Below are positions 1 to 8,906 of a stretch of 64,000 bases of DNA, piece after piece (the stretch's first letter is position 1; every line of letters starts with the position of its first letter). The notes under the pieces are model-generated. The model made no database searches and had not been told where the DNA came from. It worked only from the letters and a program-made list of their open reading frames with translations. Position numbers and translations under genes: made by a program. Source of the stretch: Micromonospora tarapacensis (lineage in GTDB: Bacteria; Actinomycetota; Actinomycetes; Mycobacteriales; Micromonosporaceae); NCBI RefSeq assembly GCF_019697375.1, contig NZ_JAHCDI010000004.1, positions 669,324 through 733,323 of the forward strand. Direction: 5' to 3'.

Positions 1-2
1 GG

Positions 3-1394
3 TTCGGCAGCAAGCTCTACGGCAAGACCCAGACGGTGCTCGCGGCGCTGGTGGCCCGGCATGTCGACCGGCCGGTCCGGCTGGCGTTGACCCGCCAGCA
101 GATGTTCGGACCGGTGGGCTACCGCACCCCGACCATCCAGCGGATCCGGCTCGGTGCGGGCCGGGACGGGCGGCTCGCCGCGATCGCCCACGACGCCGTC
201 AGTCAGACCTCGACGCTGACCGAGTTCGCCGAGCAGAGCGCCGTCTACACCCGCAACCTGTACGCCGCGCCGAACCGGCGCACCACGCACCGGCTGGCCC
301 GCCTCGACGTGCCGACACCCTTCTGGATGCGGGCACCGGGGCACACCCCCGGCTCGTTCGCGCTGGAGTCCGCCCTGGACGAGCTGGCGCTGGCCTGCCA
401 GGTCGACCCGGTCGAGTTGCGGCTGCGCAACGACACCACCGTCGACCCGGAGAGCGGGCGACCGTTCACCAGCCGCAACCTGGCGGCCTGCCTGGACGAC
501 GGGGCGCGCCGGTTCGGCTGGGTCGATCGGGATCCGACCCCGCGGTCCCGGCGCGAGGGCCGGTGGCTGTTCGGTACCGGCATGGCCGGCTCCAGCTATC
601 CCGCCCGGATGCGCCCGGCCGCCGCCTCGGCCGCCGCGTCCGCCGACGGGACCTTCGAGGTGCGGATCAACGCGGCCGACATCGGCACGGGCGCGCGTAC
701 GGCCCTGTGGCAGGTTGCCGCGGACGCGCTCGGCGCACCGCCTGAGCGGGTGCGGATCCAGGTGGGCGACAGCGCCCTGCCGGCAGCGGACTCGGCGGGG
801 GGATCGACAGGTCTGGCCTCCTGGAGTTGGGCGGTGGTCCGCGCCTGCGAGCGGTTGTGCGACCGGATCGCCCGGTCGCGTGGCGGCGTGCCGGCCGAGG
901 GACTGTTCGTCGAGGTGAGCACCGACGACGAGGTGGCCGCGCAGGCCACGCTGCCGCGGTACGCGTACGGCGCGCAGTTCGCCGAGGTGCGGGTGGACGT
1001 GGACACCGGCGAGGTCCGGGTGCGGCGGCTGCTGGGCGTCTTCGCCGTCGGCCGGGTGGTGAACCCGACCACCCTGCGCAGCCAACTGATCGGCGGGATG
1101 ACCATGGGCCTGTCGATGGCGCTGCACGAGGCGGGGCTCTTCGACGCCCGGTACGGCTGCTGGACCAACCACGACCTGGCCAGCTACCACGTGAGCAGCA
1201 ACGCCGACGTGCCGGCGGTGGAGGCGTACTGGGTGCCCGACGAGGACGCCCAGCTCAACCCGGTCGGGGTCAAGGGCGCCGGCGAGATCGGGATCGTCGG
1301 TGCGGCCGCGGCGATCGCGAACGCGGTGCACCACGCCACCGGCGTACGCGTCCGTGAACTTCCCGTCACCCTGGACAAGCTTCTCCCCGCCTGA
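3..1394 (+). CDS. Molybdenum hydroxylase large (molybdopterin-binding) subunit, 5'-truncated by the window edge
   Basis: This is the C-terminal ~460 residues of a xanthine dehydrogenase/aldehyde oxidase/CO dehydrogenase-type large subunit, which binds Mo-molybdopterin and carries the substrate site. The frame is open to the left edge and enters through a stretch reading FGSKLYGKTQT, where the family usually has a glycine-rich FGGK-type motif. Near the C-terminus NPVGVKGAGEIG holds the conserved glutamate that acts as catalytic base. The window start cuts off about the first 250-300 residues. The matching FAD and 2Fe-2S subunit genes lie 1.3 kb downstream but on the opposite strand, which is unusual because the three genes normally form one operon. 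The substrate cannot be told from this fragment. Confidence 0.9.
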   Translation, partial: FGSKLYGKTQTVLAALVARHVDRPVRLALTRQQMFGPVGYRTPTIQRIRLGAGRDGRLAAIAHDAVSQTSTLTEFAEQSAVYTRNLYAAPNRRTTHRLARLDVPTPFWMRAPGHTPGSFALESALDELALACQVDPVELRLRNDTTVDPESGRPFTSRNLAACLDDGARRFGWVDRDPTPRSRREGRWLFGTGMAGSSYPARMRPAAASAAASADGTFEVRINAADIGTGARTALWQVAADALGAPPERVRIQVGDSALPAADSAGGSTGLASWSWAVVRACERLCDRIARSRGGVPAEGLFVEVSTDDEVAAQATLPRYAYGAQFAEVRVDVDTGEVRVRRLLGVFAVGRVVNPTTLRSQLIGGMTMGLSMALHEAGLFDARYGCWTNHDLASYHVSSNADVPAVEAYWVPDEDAQLNPVGVKGAGEIGIVGAAAAIANAVHHATGVRVRELPVTLDKLLPA

Positions 1395-1569
1395 CTGCGG
1401 CAGATGTTCACCCTCATTTCTTCCGCCATGCATTGCGGTGTGCCTGCGGAATTCATCTGTCAAATCGACGGGCACCCGCTATTTCCGTGCCCGTACGTCG
1501 TATGCCACCCTGGGTGCTCACGGCACCGGACAATATCCAGCCAGGCGTGCTCGCGCGCGGGGAGGCAGC

Positions 1570-2676
1570 ATGGCCAGACGCGTCTTCTTGCATATCGGTG
1601 CGCCGAAGACCGGCAGCACCTATGTGCAGAACGTGCTCTGGAAAAATCACGACGCCCTGATCGACGCCGGCATTCTGTTGCCGGGCAGCAGCGCCGTGGC
1701 TCAGGACCAGGCGATGGCGGACCTGCGCCAGGCGCCCTGGCGGGACACCGGCGTCCACTGGACGTGGGACCGGTTGGCCGAGAAGGCCCGCAAGTGGTCG
1801 GGCGATGTGATCATCAGCAACGAGGGGCTGGGTGCGGCCACCGACGCACAGGCCGCCCGGGCGGTGCAGAGCCTGCAACCCGCCGAGATCCACGTCATCG
1901 CGGCGGGCCGGGATCTGTGGCGAACCTTCCCGTCGTTCTGGCAGCAGAGCATCCGGGCCCGCAGCGGCTGGCGCTTCGGTGCCTTCCTGCGGGCCGTCGA
2001 ACAGGGCAAGGCCGAGGTGTTCTGGACCAGGCACACGGCCCCGCACATGCTGCGTCGGTGGGGCGACCTGGTCCCGGCCGACCGGCGGCACCTGGTGACC
2101 GTCCCCCCGCCCGGTGCCCCACGTGACCTCCTCTGGCGGCGCTTCGCCGGGATCATGGGCATTCCGGAGGGCCTGTGCGAGCTGGCCGAGCCAACCTCGA
2201 ACCCCTCGCTCGGCGCCGCCGAGATCGAACTGCTCCGTCGCGTCAACCTGGCGCTGGGCGACCGGTATCCGCTCCGGACGCCCTACCAGAAGGTCGTCCA
2301 CCGCCATCTGGTCGACGCGGTGCTCAAGCAGCGCAGCGAAGGGCTGAAGTTCGGCGTCGGCATGGAACGGGCCGACTGGGTGAGCGACCTCGCGGAGCAG
2401 CAGATCAAGGAACTCCAGGACTACCCCTGCCGGATCGTTGGTGATCTCGACGAACTCCGGCCGGCCATCATGAAGCAGACCACCAGCCCCGACGAGCTCG
2501 ACGAGGGGCAACTGCTCCAGGTGGCGGTCGAGACGATCGTCGGCATGCTGGGCCACGCCGAGTCGCTCAGCCAGCGCACCGGCCGCGACTTCGAGACTGT
2601 CCTGTCCCGACTCAGGACCCGAGCTGCCGGCGGAGTCCGGCGCCGGCTGCGGCTGGCCACCCGGCAGGGTTCTTAG
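1570..2676 (+). CDS. Sulfotransferase-like protein (P-loop, PAPS-type)
   Basis: The 368-residue product starts MARRVFLHIGAPKTGSTYVQ. This matches the 5'-phosphosulfate-binding loop of sulfotransferases (hIGapKTGSTylq) at residues 7-20. The rest is soluble and without recognisable domains. Its ATG follows a GGAGG ribosome binding site at 1560-1564; the reading frame runs further upstream but without family similarity. It lies between the Mo-hydroxylase large subunit and the oppositely oriented FAD subunit, and its stop codon overlaps the convergent FAD gene's stop by 4 bp. The acceptor substrate is unknown. Function as a sulfotransferase rests on the single motif, so 'sulfotransferase family' is the safe level. 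Confidence 0.65.
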   Translation: MARRVFLHIGAPKTGSTYVQNVLWKNHDALIDAGILLPGSSAVAQDQAMADLRQAPWRDTGVHWTWDRLAEKARKWSGDVIISNEGLGAATDAQAARAVQSLQPAEIHVIAAGRDLWRTFPSFWQQSIRARSGWRFGAFLRAVEQGKAEVFWTRHTAPHMLRRWGDLVPADRRHLVTVPPPGAPRDLLWRRFAGIMGIPEGLCELAEPTSNPSLGAAEIELLRRVNLALGDRYPLRTPYQKVVHRHLVDAVLKQRSEGLKFGVGMERADWVSDLAEQQIKELQDYPCRIVGDLDELRPAIMKQTTSPDELDEGQLLQVAVETIVGMLGHAESLSQRTGRDFETVLSRLRTRAAGGVRRRLRLATRQGS

Positions 2677-3662
2677 GGCACCCTGCCGACCAGGTCCAGC
2701 ACGGTACGGACGATGGCGTTGCGGGCGAGCGGGATCTTGAAGGCGTTGTCCGACTGTGGCCGAGCGTCGGCGAGTTCGGCCGCCGCGGCCCGGCGCAGTC
2801 GCTCCTCGCTGACCGGCCTGCCGCGCAGCAGGTCCTCGGCCCGGGTGGCCCGCCAGGGCCTGGGTGCCACACCGCCGAGTGCGATCCGCACGTCGCGCAC
2901 CCGCCCGTCGGCGAGGTCGATCGCGGCGGCGACCGACACCAGCGCGAACGCGTACGAGGCCCGGTCGCGGATCTTGCGGTACCAGGAGCGGCGGGCGAAC
3001 GGCAGCGACGGCAGGTCCACGGCGGTGATCAGCTCTCCGTGGGCCAGCACGTTGTCGTGCTGGGGTGCGGATCCCGGCAGGCGGTGCAGTTCGGTGAGCG
3101 GGATGCTCCGGCCGCCGGCCGGGCCGATGGTCTGCACCGTGGCGTCGACCGCGACCAGCGCGACGGCCAGGTCGGACGGGTGGGTGGCGATGCAGTCCGG
3201 CGAGGCGCCGAGGACGGCCAGGTCCCGGTTGTCGCCCTCGATCGCCGAGCAGCCGGTGCCGGGTTCGCGCTTGTTGCAGGCGGTGGTGACGTCCTGGAAG
3301 TAGCGGCAGCGGGTGCGTTGCAGCAGGTTGCCGCCGACGGTGGCGAGGTTGCGCAGCTGGGTGGAGGCGCCTTCCAGCACGGCCTGCGCGACCAGCGGGT
3401 AGCGCAGCCGGATCAACGGATCGGCGGCGAGGTCGCTGTTGGACACCCCGGCGCCGACGCGTACCCCGCCGTCGGGCAACTCCTCGATCGCCCGGGAGGT
3501 CGCCCCTCGAACGTCGACCAGCAGGTCCGGGCGGGCCACGTCGAGCTTCATCAGGTCCACCAGGTTGGTGCCGCCACCGAGGAAGGCCGCCTGCGGTGAC
3601 CCGGCGAGCAGGGCCACCGCGCTGGCGGGGTCGGTGGCGCGTTCGTAGCGGAACGGCCTCAT
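2673..3662 (-). CDS. Molybdenum hydroxylase FAD-binding (medium) subunit
   Basis: This 329-residue protein is the electron-relay FAD subunit of a xanthine dehydrogenase/CoxM-type enzyme. The N-terminal FAD motif reads AAFLGGGTNLVDLMK (about residues 27-41), followed by the second signature ATVGGNLLQRTRC near residue 115, typical of the YagS/CoxM group. The C-terminal third is the CO_deh_flav_C domain (WYRKIRDRASYAFALVSVA). The ATG at 3662 overlaps the TGA of the 2Fe-2S gene as ATGA, so the two are translationally coupled in the order 2Fe-2S then FAD. The partner large subunit is not downstream; it lies on the other strand at the left edge. Confidence 0.93.
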   Translation of the reverse strand: MRPFRYERATDPASAVALLAGSPQAAFLGGGTNLVDLMKLDVARPDLLVDVRGATSRAIEELPDGGVRVGAGVSNSDLAADPLIRLRYPLVAQAVLEGASTQLRNLATVGGNLLQRTRCRYFQDVTTACNKREPGTGCSAIEGDNRDLAVLGASPDCIATHPSDLAVALVAVDATVQTIGPAGGRSIPLTELHRLPGSAPQHDNVLAHGELITAVDLPSLPFARRSWYRKIRDRASYAFALVSVAAAIDLADGRVRDVRIALGGVAPRPWRATRAEDLLRGRPVSEERLRRAAAAELADARPQSDNAFKIPLARNAIVRTVLDLVGRVP

Positions 3663-4198
3663 GAGCGGGCCACCTGCTGGATCGCGGGCACCATGTTGGC
3701 GTACGCGGCGCAGCGGCACAGGTTGCCGCTCATCCGCTCCCGGATCTCGTCGGGGTCGCCGGTCAGGTCGACCGGGTCGGCCTGGGTTGCGGTGTCGGTG
3801 CCGTCGGGCGGGCGGAACGTCACCGCGCTGGGCCACCCCGCCGCCGCCTCGTCGAGCATGGCGACGGCGGAGACGATCTGCCCTGGCGTGCAGTAGCCGC
3901 ACTGGAAGGCGTCGTGCTCGACGAAGCTGCGCTGCATCGGGTGCAGCCGACCGTCGGCGGCGAGCCCGGCGGCCGTGACGATCTCGGCGCCGTCGTGGGC
4001 CACGGCCAGCGCGAGGCAGCTGTTGGCGCGTCGCCCGTCGAGCAGCACCGTGCAGGTGCCGCACTGGCCGTGGTCGCAGCCCTTCTTGGGGCTGGTGTTG
4101 CCCAGCCGTTCGCGGAGCGCGTCGAGCAGGGTGGTGCGGGTGTCGACGGCGAGGCGGTGGTCGGCGCCGTCCACCCGAAGCGTGATCTGGGTATCCAT
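3659..4198 (-). CDS. Molybdenum hydroxylase 2Fe-2S (small) subunit
   Basis: The 179-residue iron-sulfur subunit passes electrons between the Mo site and FAD. An N-terminal plant-type ferredoxin domain has the ligand set GCDHGQCGTCTVLLDG (residues ~40-55) plus C61. The all-helical second cluster domain has CGYCTPGQ (about residue 100) and NLCRCAAY (about residue 160). No Tat signal is visible, so the enzyme is probably cytoplasmic like YagTSR homologues without a leader. A roughly 20-residue insert between the two cluster motifs (GTDTATQADPVD region) is longer than in many relatives. It heads a two-gene operon with the FAD subunit and diverges from xdhC with a 127-bp spacer. Confidence 0.93.
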   Translation of the reverse strand: MDTQITLRVDGADHRLAVDTRTTLLDALRERLGNTSPKKGCDHGQCGTCTVLLDGRRANSCLALAVAHDGAEIVTAAGLAADGRLHPMQRSFVEHDAFQCGYCTPGQIVSAVAMLDEAAAGWPSAVTFRPPDGTDTATQADPVDLTGDPDEIRERMSGNLCRCAAYANMVPAIQQVARS

Positions 4199-4325
4199 GG
4201 TGGTTAGCCCCCGGAAGGTCGTGAGTCGCCGACCAAGTTATCGCCATTGACCCGATCGGCAGCGGCCAAACCCCAACAAAGCTATAAAAAGGTACGCAGA
4301 CGGTTCGGCTTGGGGGTGACGGCAG

Positions 4326-5321
4326 GTGTTGGCGGAGGTGTGGCCGTTCGTCGAGCAGCGGCACGGTGCGGGGCAGCGGGTCGTGCTGGCCCGGTTGGTC
4401 CGACGCGCCGGCCCGGGCTCCCGGCCGCTGGGTGCCACCATGGCGGTGGCCTCGGACGGCGGCTGGACCGGGTCGGTCTCCGGCGGCTGCGTGGAGGGTG
4501 CCCTGCTCGACGAGGCCCGCACGGTGCTCCACGGAGCCCCTCCCCGCCTCACCACGATCAGTCCCGGCGCGGACCGGATGCCCTGGGAGCCCGCCCCCGC
4601 CTGCTCCGGGGAACTGGGCGTGCTGATCTGCCCCGTGCCGGCCGGTCCGGTGTACGCGGCGATCACCGCGGCGCTGGCCGGCCGTCGCCCGCTCGCGCTC
4701 GGTGTCGCACTGCGGGAGCCGTTCCGGTGGTCGACGGCCGCGTGCCGGGACGGGCTGCCGGGCGGCGAGGACCACTTCGTCGAGGAACTGCGTCCCGGCC
4801 CGGTGCTGCTGGTGGTCGGCGCCACGGACCTGGCCGCCGCGTTGGCCGCCCTGGCCGTCCCGCTGGGTCACCGGGTGGTGGTGGTCGATCCGCGCCCCAG
4901 GTACGCCCGGCGGGAGCGGGTGCCCGCGGCCGACGACGTGGTCTGCGACTGGCCGGACGAATGGTTGGCGGCCGCCGACCTGACTTCCCGCGACGCGGTG
5001 CTGGCGCTCACCCACGACCCGCGGATCGACGACCGGGCGATCCGGGCCGCCCTGGCCGGCACGGTCGGCTACGTGGGCGCGCTGGGCAGCCGGGCGACCC
5101 ATGCCCAGCGGTTGTCCCGGCTGGCCGGTGTGCCGGGCCTCGACCGGCTCAGTGGCCCCGCGGGCCTGGATCTGGGCGCCGACTCGCTCGCCCAGACCGC
5201 GCTGTCCATGCTCGCCGAGGTGGTCGCGGTCGGCAACCGGCGCGCGGGCGGGCGGCTGCGCGACGCCCGGGGCGCCATCCGGACCACCACCGGGAGCGCG
5301 GCACCGAGCCTGGTGGCCTGA
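4326..5321 (+). CDS. XdhC/CoxI family Mo-enzyme maturation factor
   Basis: This 331-residue protein has the XdhC two-domain plan. The N-terminal domain carries GSVSGGCVEGAL (about residues 48-59, with the conserved cysteine). The C-terminal Rossmann domain starts LLVVGATDLAAALA and ends with the conserved YVGALGSRATHAQR block. XdhC-type proteins bind molybdenum cofactor, promote its sulfuration and deliver it to xanthine-dehydrogenase-family apoenzymes. The GTG start gives a sensible N-terminus, MLAEVWPFVEQRHG. It is divergent from the 2Fe-2S/FAD operon, and the context supports maturation of that enzyme. Confidence 0.9.
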   Translation: MLAEVWPFVEQRHGAGQRVVLARLVRRAGPGSRPLGATMAVASDGGWTGSVSGGCVEGALLDEARTVLHGAPPRLTTISPGADRMPWEPAPACSGELGVLICPVPAGPVYAAITAALAGRRPLALGVALREPFRWSTAACRDGLPGGEDHFVEELRPGPVLLVVGATDLAAALAALAVPLGHRVVVVDPRPRYARRERVPAADDVVCDWPDEWLAAADLTSRDAVLALTHDPRIDDRAIRAALAGTVGYVGALGSRATHAQRLSRLAGVPGLDRLSGPAGLDLGADSLAQTALSMLAEVVAVGNRRAGGRLRDARGAIRTTTGSAAPSLVA

Positions 5322-5417
5322 CGGGCGCGCCGAGCAGATCCGGCTCGCGGCCCGCCGACCGGCGACGCGGGGAGCGGACACCCCGGGGTCGCCTGTTGAT
5401 CGACAAGTGGCCGTCTG

Positions 5418-6869
5418 GTGGCCAGGTCGCAGTGGCACCATGCCCCGGTGCTGATACCGCCGAGCGTGCCCGCGTACCGCCTCCTCGGCGGGTCGGGCGC
5501 CACCCTGCTGGCGATCGCGGGCTGCGGCGCGGGCGCGTTGCCGGTGCAGGACGCGCTCTGGTGGCGGGCACTGCGCCACCTGGACCGGCCGGCTCTGCTC
5601 CTCGGCTACGCCGGGCTTACCCTGCTCGCGGTCGCCTGGTGGTGGGCGGGCCGCGACCTGCGGGAGTCCGGCCGGACCGGCGCGGCCCGCCTCGACGTGC
5701 GCGGTGCCGCCATCACGCTGGCCTGCTGGGCGGGGCCGTTGCTGCTCGCACCGCCGCTGTTCTCCCGCGACGCCTACAGCTACCTGGCCCAGGGCGCGAT
5801 GGTCCTCGCCGACCTGGACGTCTACCAGCTCGGGGTGGCGCACCTCGGCGGGGGGCTCGCCGCCGAGGTGCCGCAGATGTGGCAGCAGACGCCGGCGCCG
5901 TACGGACCGCTCTTCCTGGCGCTCGCCGCCGGCGTCTCGGCCCTCAGCGGCGGGCACCTGGCGCTCGGCGTGCTCGCGCTGCGGCTGGTCGCGGTGGTCG
6001 GGCTGGCGCTGATCGTGGTGAACCTGCCCCCGCTGGCCCGGCACTGGGGGGTCGACCCGGCCGTGGCGCTCTGGTTGGGGGTGCTCAACCCGCTCGTACC
6101 TCTGCACCTGGTCGCCGGCGCGCACAACGAGGCGGTGATGCTGGGGCTGCTCGTGGTCGGGCTGCGGCTGGCCGTCACGGGCCGCTTCGGTGCGGCGGCC
6201 GTGCTGGTCACGCTGGCCGCGCTGGTGAAGGTGCCGGCGGTGCTGGGCCTGCTGGTGGTGGCCGCGATTGCCGTCCGCCGCGTCGGCGTCCGCGCCGCGG
6301 CGGCCCGCATCGTCGGCTTCGCGGTGGTCACCGGCGCCGCCGTCACCTGGGCGACCGGCATCGGGTACGGCTGGATCGGCGCCCTGGCCACGCCGGCGTA
6401 CCGGCACAGCTGGTCGATCTCGACGGCCCTCGGCCGGGGCGCGCGGCGGGTGATCGAGGACCTCGGCCTGGATCTGGGCAACCTGCCGATGCGGACCGGA
6501 ATCGTGGCGGGGCTGCTCGGCCTCCTCGCCGTCGCGGGCGCCGTCTGGTGGTACCGGCACCGCCTCGGCCCGGCGTACGCGGTGGGCCTGCTCCTGCTGG
6601 CCGTGGCGCTGCTCGGTCCGGCGACGCGGCCGTGGTACGCGCTGTGGGGCCTGGTCCTGCTCGCGGCGGCGGCCCCGGAGGGTCGGCCCCGGCAGGCGGC
6701 GGCGCTCGGCGCGGCGGTGCTGGCCTTCGTGGCCCTGCCCAGCGGGTTCGGCCCCGACGCCGAACAGGCTCTGCTCGCCGCCGCGGGTGTGCTCGTCGGG
6801 CTGGCCGTCGTCGGTGTGTTTCGGCTGCTCGCCCCGCCGCCTCCGCTGGCCGTGGCGGTGCCCGGATGA
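5418..6869 (+). CDS. Polyprenol-phosphomannose-dependent alpha-1,6-mannosyltransferase, MptA/MptB type
   Basis: The 483-residue polytopic membrane protein has about 12 hydrophobic segments. Early acidic motifs, FSRDAYSYLAQG (about residue 115) and PAPYGPLFLAL (about 155), are typical of GT-C mannosyltransferases of the MptB type. Those enzymes extend alpha-1,6-mannan cores of lipomannan-like glycolipids from polyprenyl phosphomannose on the outer face of the membrane. GTG at 5418 is used here; an in-frame GTG at 5448 (giving MLIPPSVPAYRL) is an equally good start. The next gene is a GT87 alpha-1,2-mannosyltransferase relative, so the two may build and branch one mannan. Why they sit between Mo-enzyme genes is unclear. 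Confidence 0.8.
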   Translation: MARSQWHHAPVLIPPSVPAYRLLGGSGATLLAIAGCGAGALPVQDALWWRALRHLDRPALLLGYAGLTLLAVAWWWAGRDLRESGRTGAARLDVRGAAITLACWAGPLLLAPPLFSRDAYSYLAQGAMVLADLDVYQLGVAHLGGGLAAEVPQMWQQTPAPYGPLFLALAAGVSALSGGHLALGVLALRLVAVVGLALIVVNLPPLARHWGVDPAVALWLGVLNPLVPLHLVAGAHNEAVMLGLLVVGLRLAVTGRFGAAAVLVTLAALVKVPAVLGLLVVAAIAVRRVGVRAAAARIVGFAVVTGAAVTWATGIGYGWIGALATPAYRHSWSISTALGRGARRVIEDLGLDLGNLPMRTGIVAGLLGLLAVAGAVWWYRHRLGPAYAVGLLLLAVALLGPATRPWYALWGLVLLAAAAPEGRPRQAAALGAAVLAFVALPSGFGPDAEQALLAAAGVLVGLAVVGVFRLLAPPPPLAVAVPG

Positions 6870-6909
6870 CGGCCACCGCCGCGGGGACCGGCTCGGCGCC
6901 GGCGGCGGG

Positions 6910-8133
6910 ATGTGGCGGCGGCTGCTGCTGGTGGGTGGGCTGGCCACGGCGATCGCGGTGGCGATCGCCGTGCTGCCCGGCCACCGGGGCTGGTTCGACA
7001 TCGGGGTCTACCACGGGGCCGTGGCGCACTGGGTGGCCGGCGGGGAACTCTACGAGTGGGTGACCTGGAACCAGTACGGGTTCACCTATCCGCCGTTCGC
7101 CGCGGTCGCCATGCTGCCGATGGCGGCCCTGCCCTGGCACGCGACGATCGCGGTCAACCTGGCGCTCACCGTCCTGGCGGCCGGGTTCCTGTTGCTGCTG
7201 CTGGTCGGCCCCCTCGTCCGCCGCGTCGGCCGGCCGCGGTGGTACGCGTTCGCCCTGGCCGGGTGCCTGCTCGCCGCGCTCAACCCGGTACGTGACACGG
7301 TCAGCTTCGGTCAGGTCAACCTGCTGCTGATGGCGCTGGTCTACCTCGACCTGTGGCTGCTGGAACGGGGGCGTCGCGGTGCCGGCGTCGGGATCGGACT
7401 GGCCGCCGCGATCAAGCTGACCCCGGCGGTCTTCGTCGGGTACCTGCTGGTGACCCGGCGGTGGCGGGCCGCCGCGACGGCCGTCGCCACCGCCGCGGCG
7501 GCGACCCTGTTCGCGGCGGCCGTGGCACCGAACGCCACCCGCGCCTACTTCACCGAGGCGCTGTGGGACACCGGGCGGGTCGGGAGGCTGGAGTACGTTT
7601 CCAACCAGTCGCTGCTCGGGCTGGTCGCCCGGCTCGATCCGGCGCACCCCGACCGGCTGCTGTGGCTCGCGCTGGTCGCCGGGGCGCTGGTCGTGTGGTG
7701 GGTCCGGGTCCGGGTCCGGCGGGCCGCCGGGTCCGGCGACGAGCGGGCGGGTTTCGCGCTCACCGGTGTGCTGGCCCTGCTGATCAGCCCGATCACCTGG
7801 GTGCACCATCTGGTCTGGCTGGTGCCGGGACTGGTCGTGGTCGCCGCGGCGACGCTGCCGTGGCCGCCGGCCGGGCCCGTCGCCCGCCGGCGGCTGCGCG
7901 CCGGGATCGCCGCGTACGTGGTGCTGTGCAGTGGCGTGGTGTGGGTCTTCGCCAACGGCTTCGGCGGGCCGTACGGCTTCCTCGGCGGCAACGCGTACCT
8001 GCTGGTCGCGGTCGGGTTCCTGGCCCTGCTGCCGGTCCGTCGCGGTGCCTCGACCATGGTCGGGCCGGTCCGCCCGGCCGGGCGGCGTTCGAGTTCCGCT
8101 GCCCGGGTCCGGCCGCGCGTGGAGACCGAGTAG
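6910..8133 (+). CDS. GT87 (DUF2029) alpha-1,2-mannosyltransferase-like membrane protein
   Basis: This 407-residue integral membrane GT-C glycosyltransferase has GT87 hallmarks: WFDIGVYHGAVAHWVAG near the N-terminus (acidic residue after the first TM helix), FTYPPFAAVAM, and the loop YVSNQSLLGLVARL. Homologues add alpha-1,2-mannose branches to lipomannan or PIMs from polyprenyl phosphomannose. ATG at 6910 (MWRRLLLVGG) starts directly at the first TM segment. The ATG at 6866 that overlaps the upstream stop is in another frame and yields no family sequence. It lies 40 bp downstream of the mptB-like gene and is very probably co-transcribed with it. Confidence 0.8.
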   Translation: MWRRLLLVGGLATAIAVAIAVLPGHRGWFDIGVYHGAVAHWVAGGELYEWVTWNQYGFTYPPFAAVAMLPMAALPWHATIAVNLALTVLAAGFLLLLLVGPLVRRVGRPRWYAFALAGCLLAALNPVRDTVSFGQVNLLLMALVYLDLWLLERGRRGAGVGIGLAAAIKLTPAVFVGYLLVTRRWRAAATAVATAAAATLFAAAVAPNATRAYFTEALWDTGRVGRLEYVSNQSLLGLVARLDPAHPDRLLWLALVAGALVVWWVRVRVRRAAGSGDERAGFALTGVLALLISPITWVHHLVWLVPGLVVVAAATLPWPPAGPVARRRLRAGIAAYVVLCSGVVWVFANGFGGPYGFLGGNAYLLVAVGFLALLPVRRGASTMVGPVRPAGRRSSSAARVRPRVETE

Positions 8134-8265
8134 TAGCAGAATACCCAATTTATACGATTTGCCCCGCGACTCTCCTCCCGCCGCAGTCGTTGCAAACGGT
8201 GTGCGTCGGACGGGACGGACAGCGCCACGGTGCCTGCCCGAACCCACTCTGGAGGGAGCGCAGCT

Positions 8266-8877
8266 CTGAACCGGATCGCAGGAATGATCATCGCCGCGGG
8301 GGGCGGTCGCCGGATCGGCGGCCCGGAAGCCCTGCTGCACCAGGGCGGCAAACCCCTGGTCGACCAGATGATCGACACGCTGACGGAGGCGGGCTGCGGG
8401 CAGATCGTGGTCGTCCTTGGCGCCGCGGCCAACCAGGTCCGCGAGACCGCCGACCTGAGTCGCGCCACGGTGGTGGTCAACCGGGCCTGGGGCACCGGCG
8501 TCGGCTCGTCCATCCGCGCCGGCCTGGCCGGCATCGACGACGACCGGATCGAGGCCGCGGTGGTGGTGCCGGTCGACATGCCGGGTCTCACCGCCGCGGC
8601 GGTCCGCCGGGTCACCGCCCTGCCCTTCTCCGACGTGCTGGTCTGTGCCACCTACAACGGGCTGCGCGGCTACCCGATGCTGTTCGGCCGCCGGCACTGG
8701 CCGGGCATCGCCACCCTGGCCAGCGCCGACGTCGGCGCCCGGCCGTACCTGCTGGCCCACAAGGACCAGATCGTCGACATCGCCTGCGACGCGGTCGCCG
8801 ACGGCAGCCGCGTGGACACCCCCGAACTGATGGCCCTCTACGGCCTCACCGTCCCCGAACAACGCATCGGCGTCTGA
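8266..8877 (+). CDS. MobA/MocA-like NTP transferase (molybdenum cofactor cytidylyltransferase type)
   Basis: The ~203-residue nucleotidyltransferase has the MobA-like signature MIIAAGGGRRIGGPEALLH, with the core lysine position in GKPLVDQMI, WGTGVGSSIRAGL and the metal-binding VVPVDMPGL. MocA-type enzymes attach CMP (MobA attaches GMP) to the Mo cofactor used by xanthine-dehydrogenase-family enzymes, which fits the neighbouring Mo-hydroxylase genes. Start choice: GGAGGG at 8251-8256 points to an unusual CTG start at 8266. An ATG at 8284 begins exactly at the motif, and a GTG at 8230 lies upstream of the RBS. In the usual GxGxR loop the sequence reads GGGRRIGG. GMP versus CMP specificity cannot be assigned. 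Confidence 0.8.
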   Translation: MNRIAGMIIAAGGGRRIGGPEALLHQGGKPLVDQMIDTLTEAGCGQIVVVLGAAANQVRETADLSRATVVVNRAWGTGVGSSIRAGLAGIDDDRIEAAVVVPVDMPGLTAAAVRRVTALPFSDVLVCATYNGLRGYPMLFGRRHWPGIATLASADVGARPYLLAHKDQIVDIACDAVADGSRVDTPELMALYGLTVPEQRIGV

Positions 8878-8906
8878 CCCCTCCTCCCTCCCTCCCTCCC
8901 CCTCCC

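Noticed and set aside
4247..7063. 938-codon + frame over the XdhC and MptB genes
   Set aside because: Arg/Gly/Pro-rich shadow translation of high-GC DNA; the real genes are in other frames with clear family motifs.
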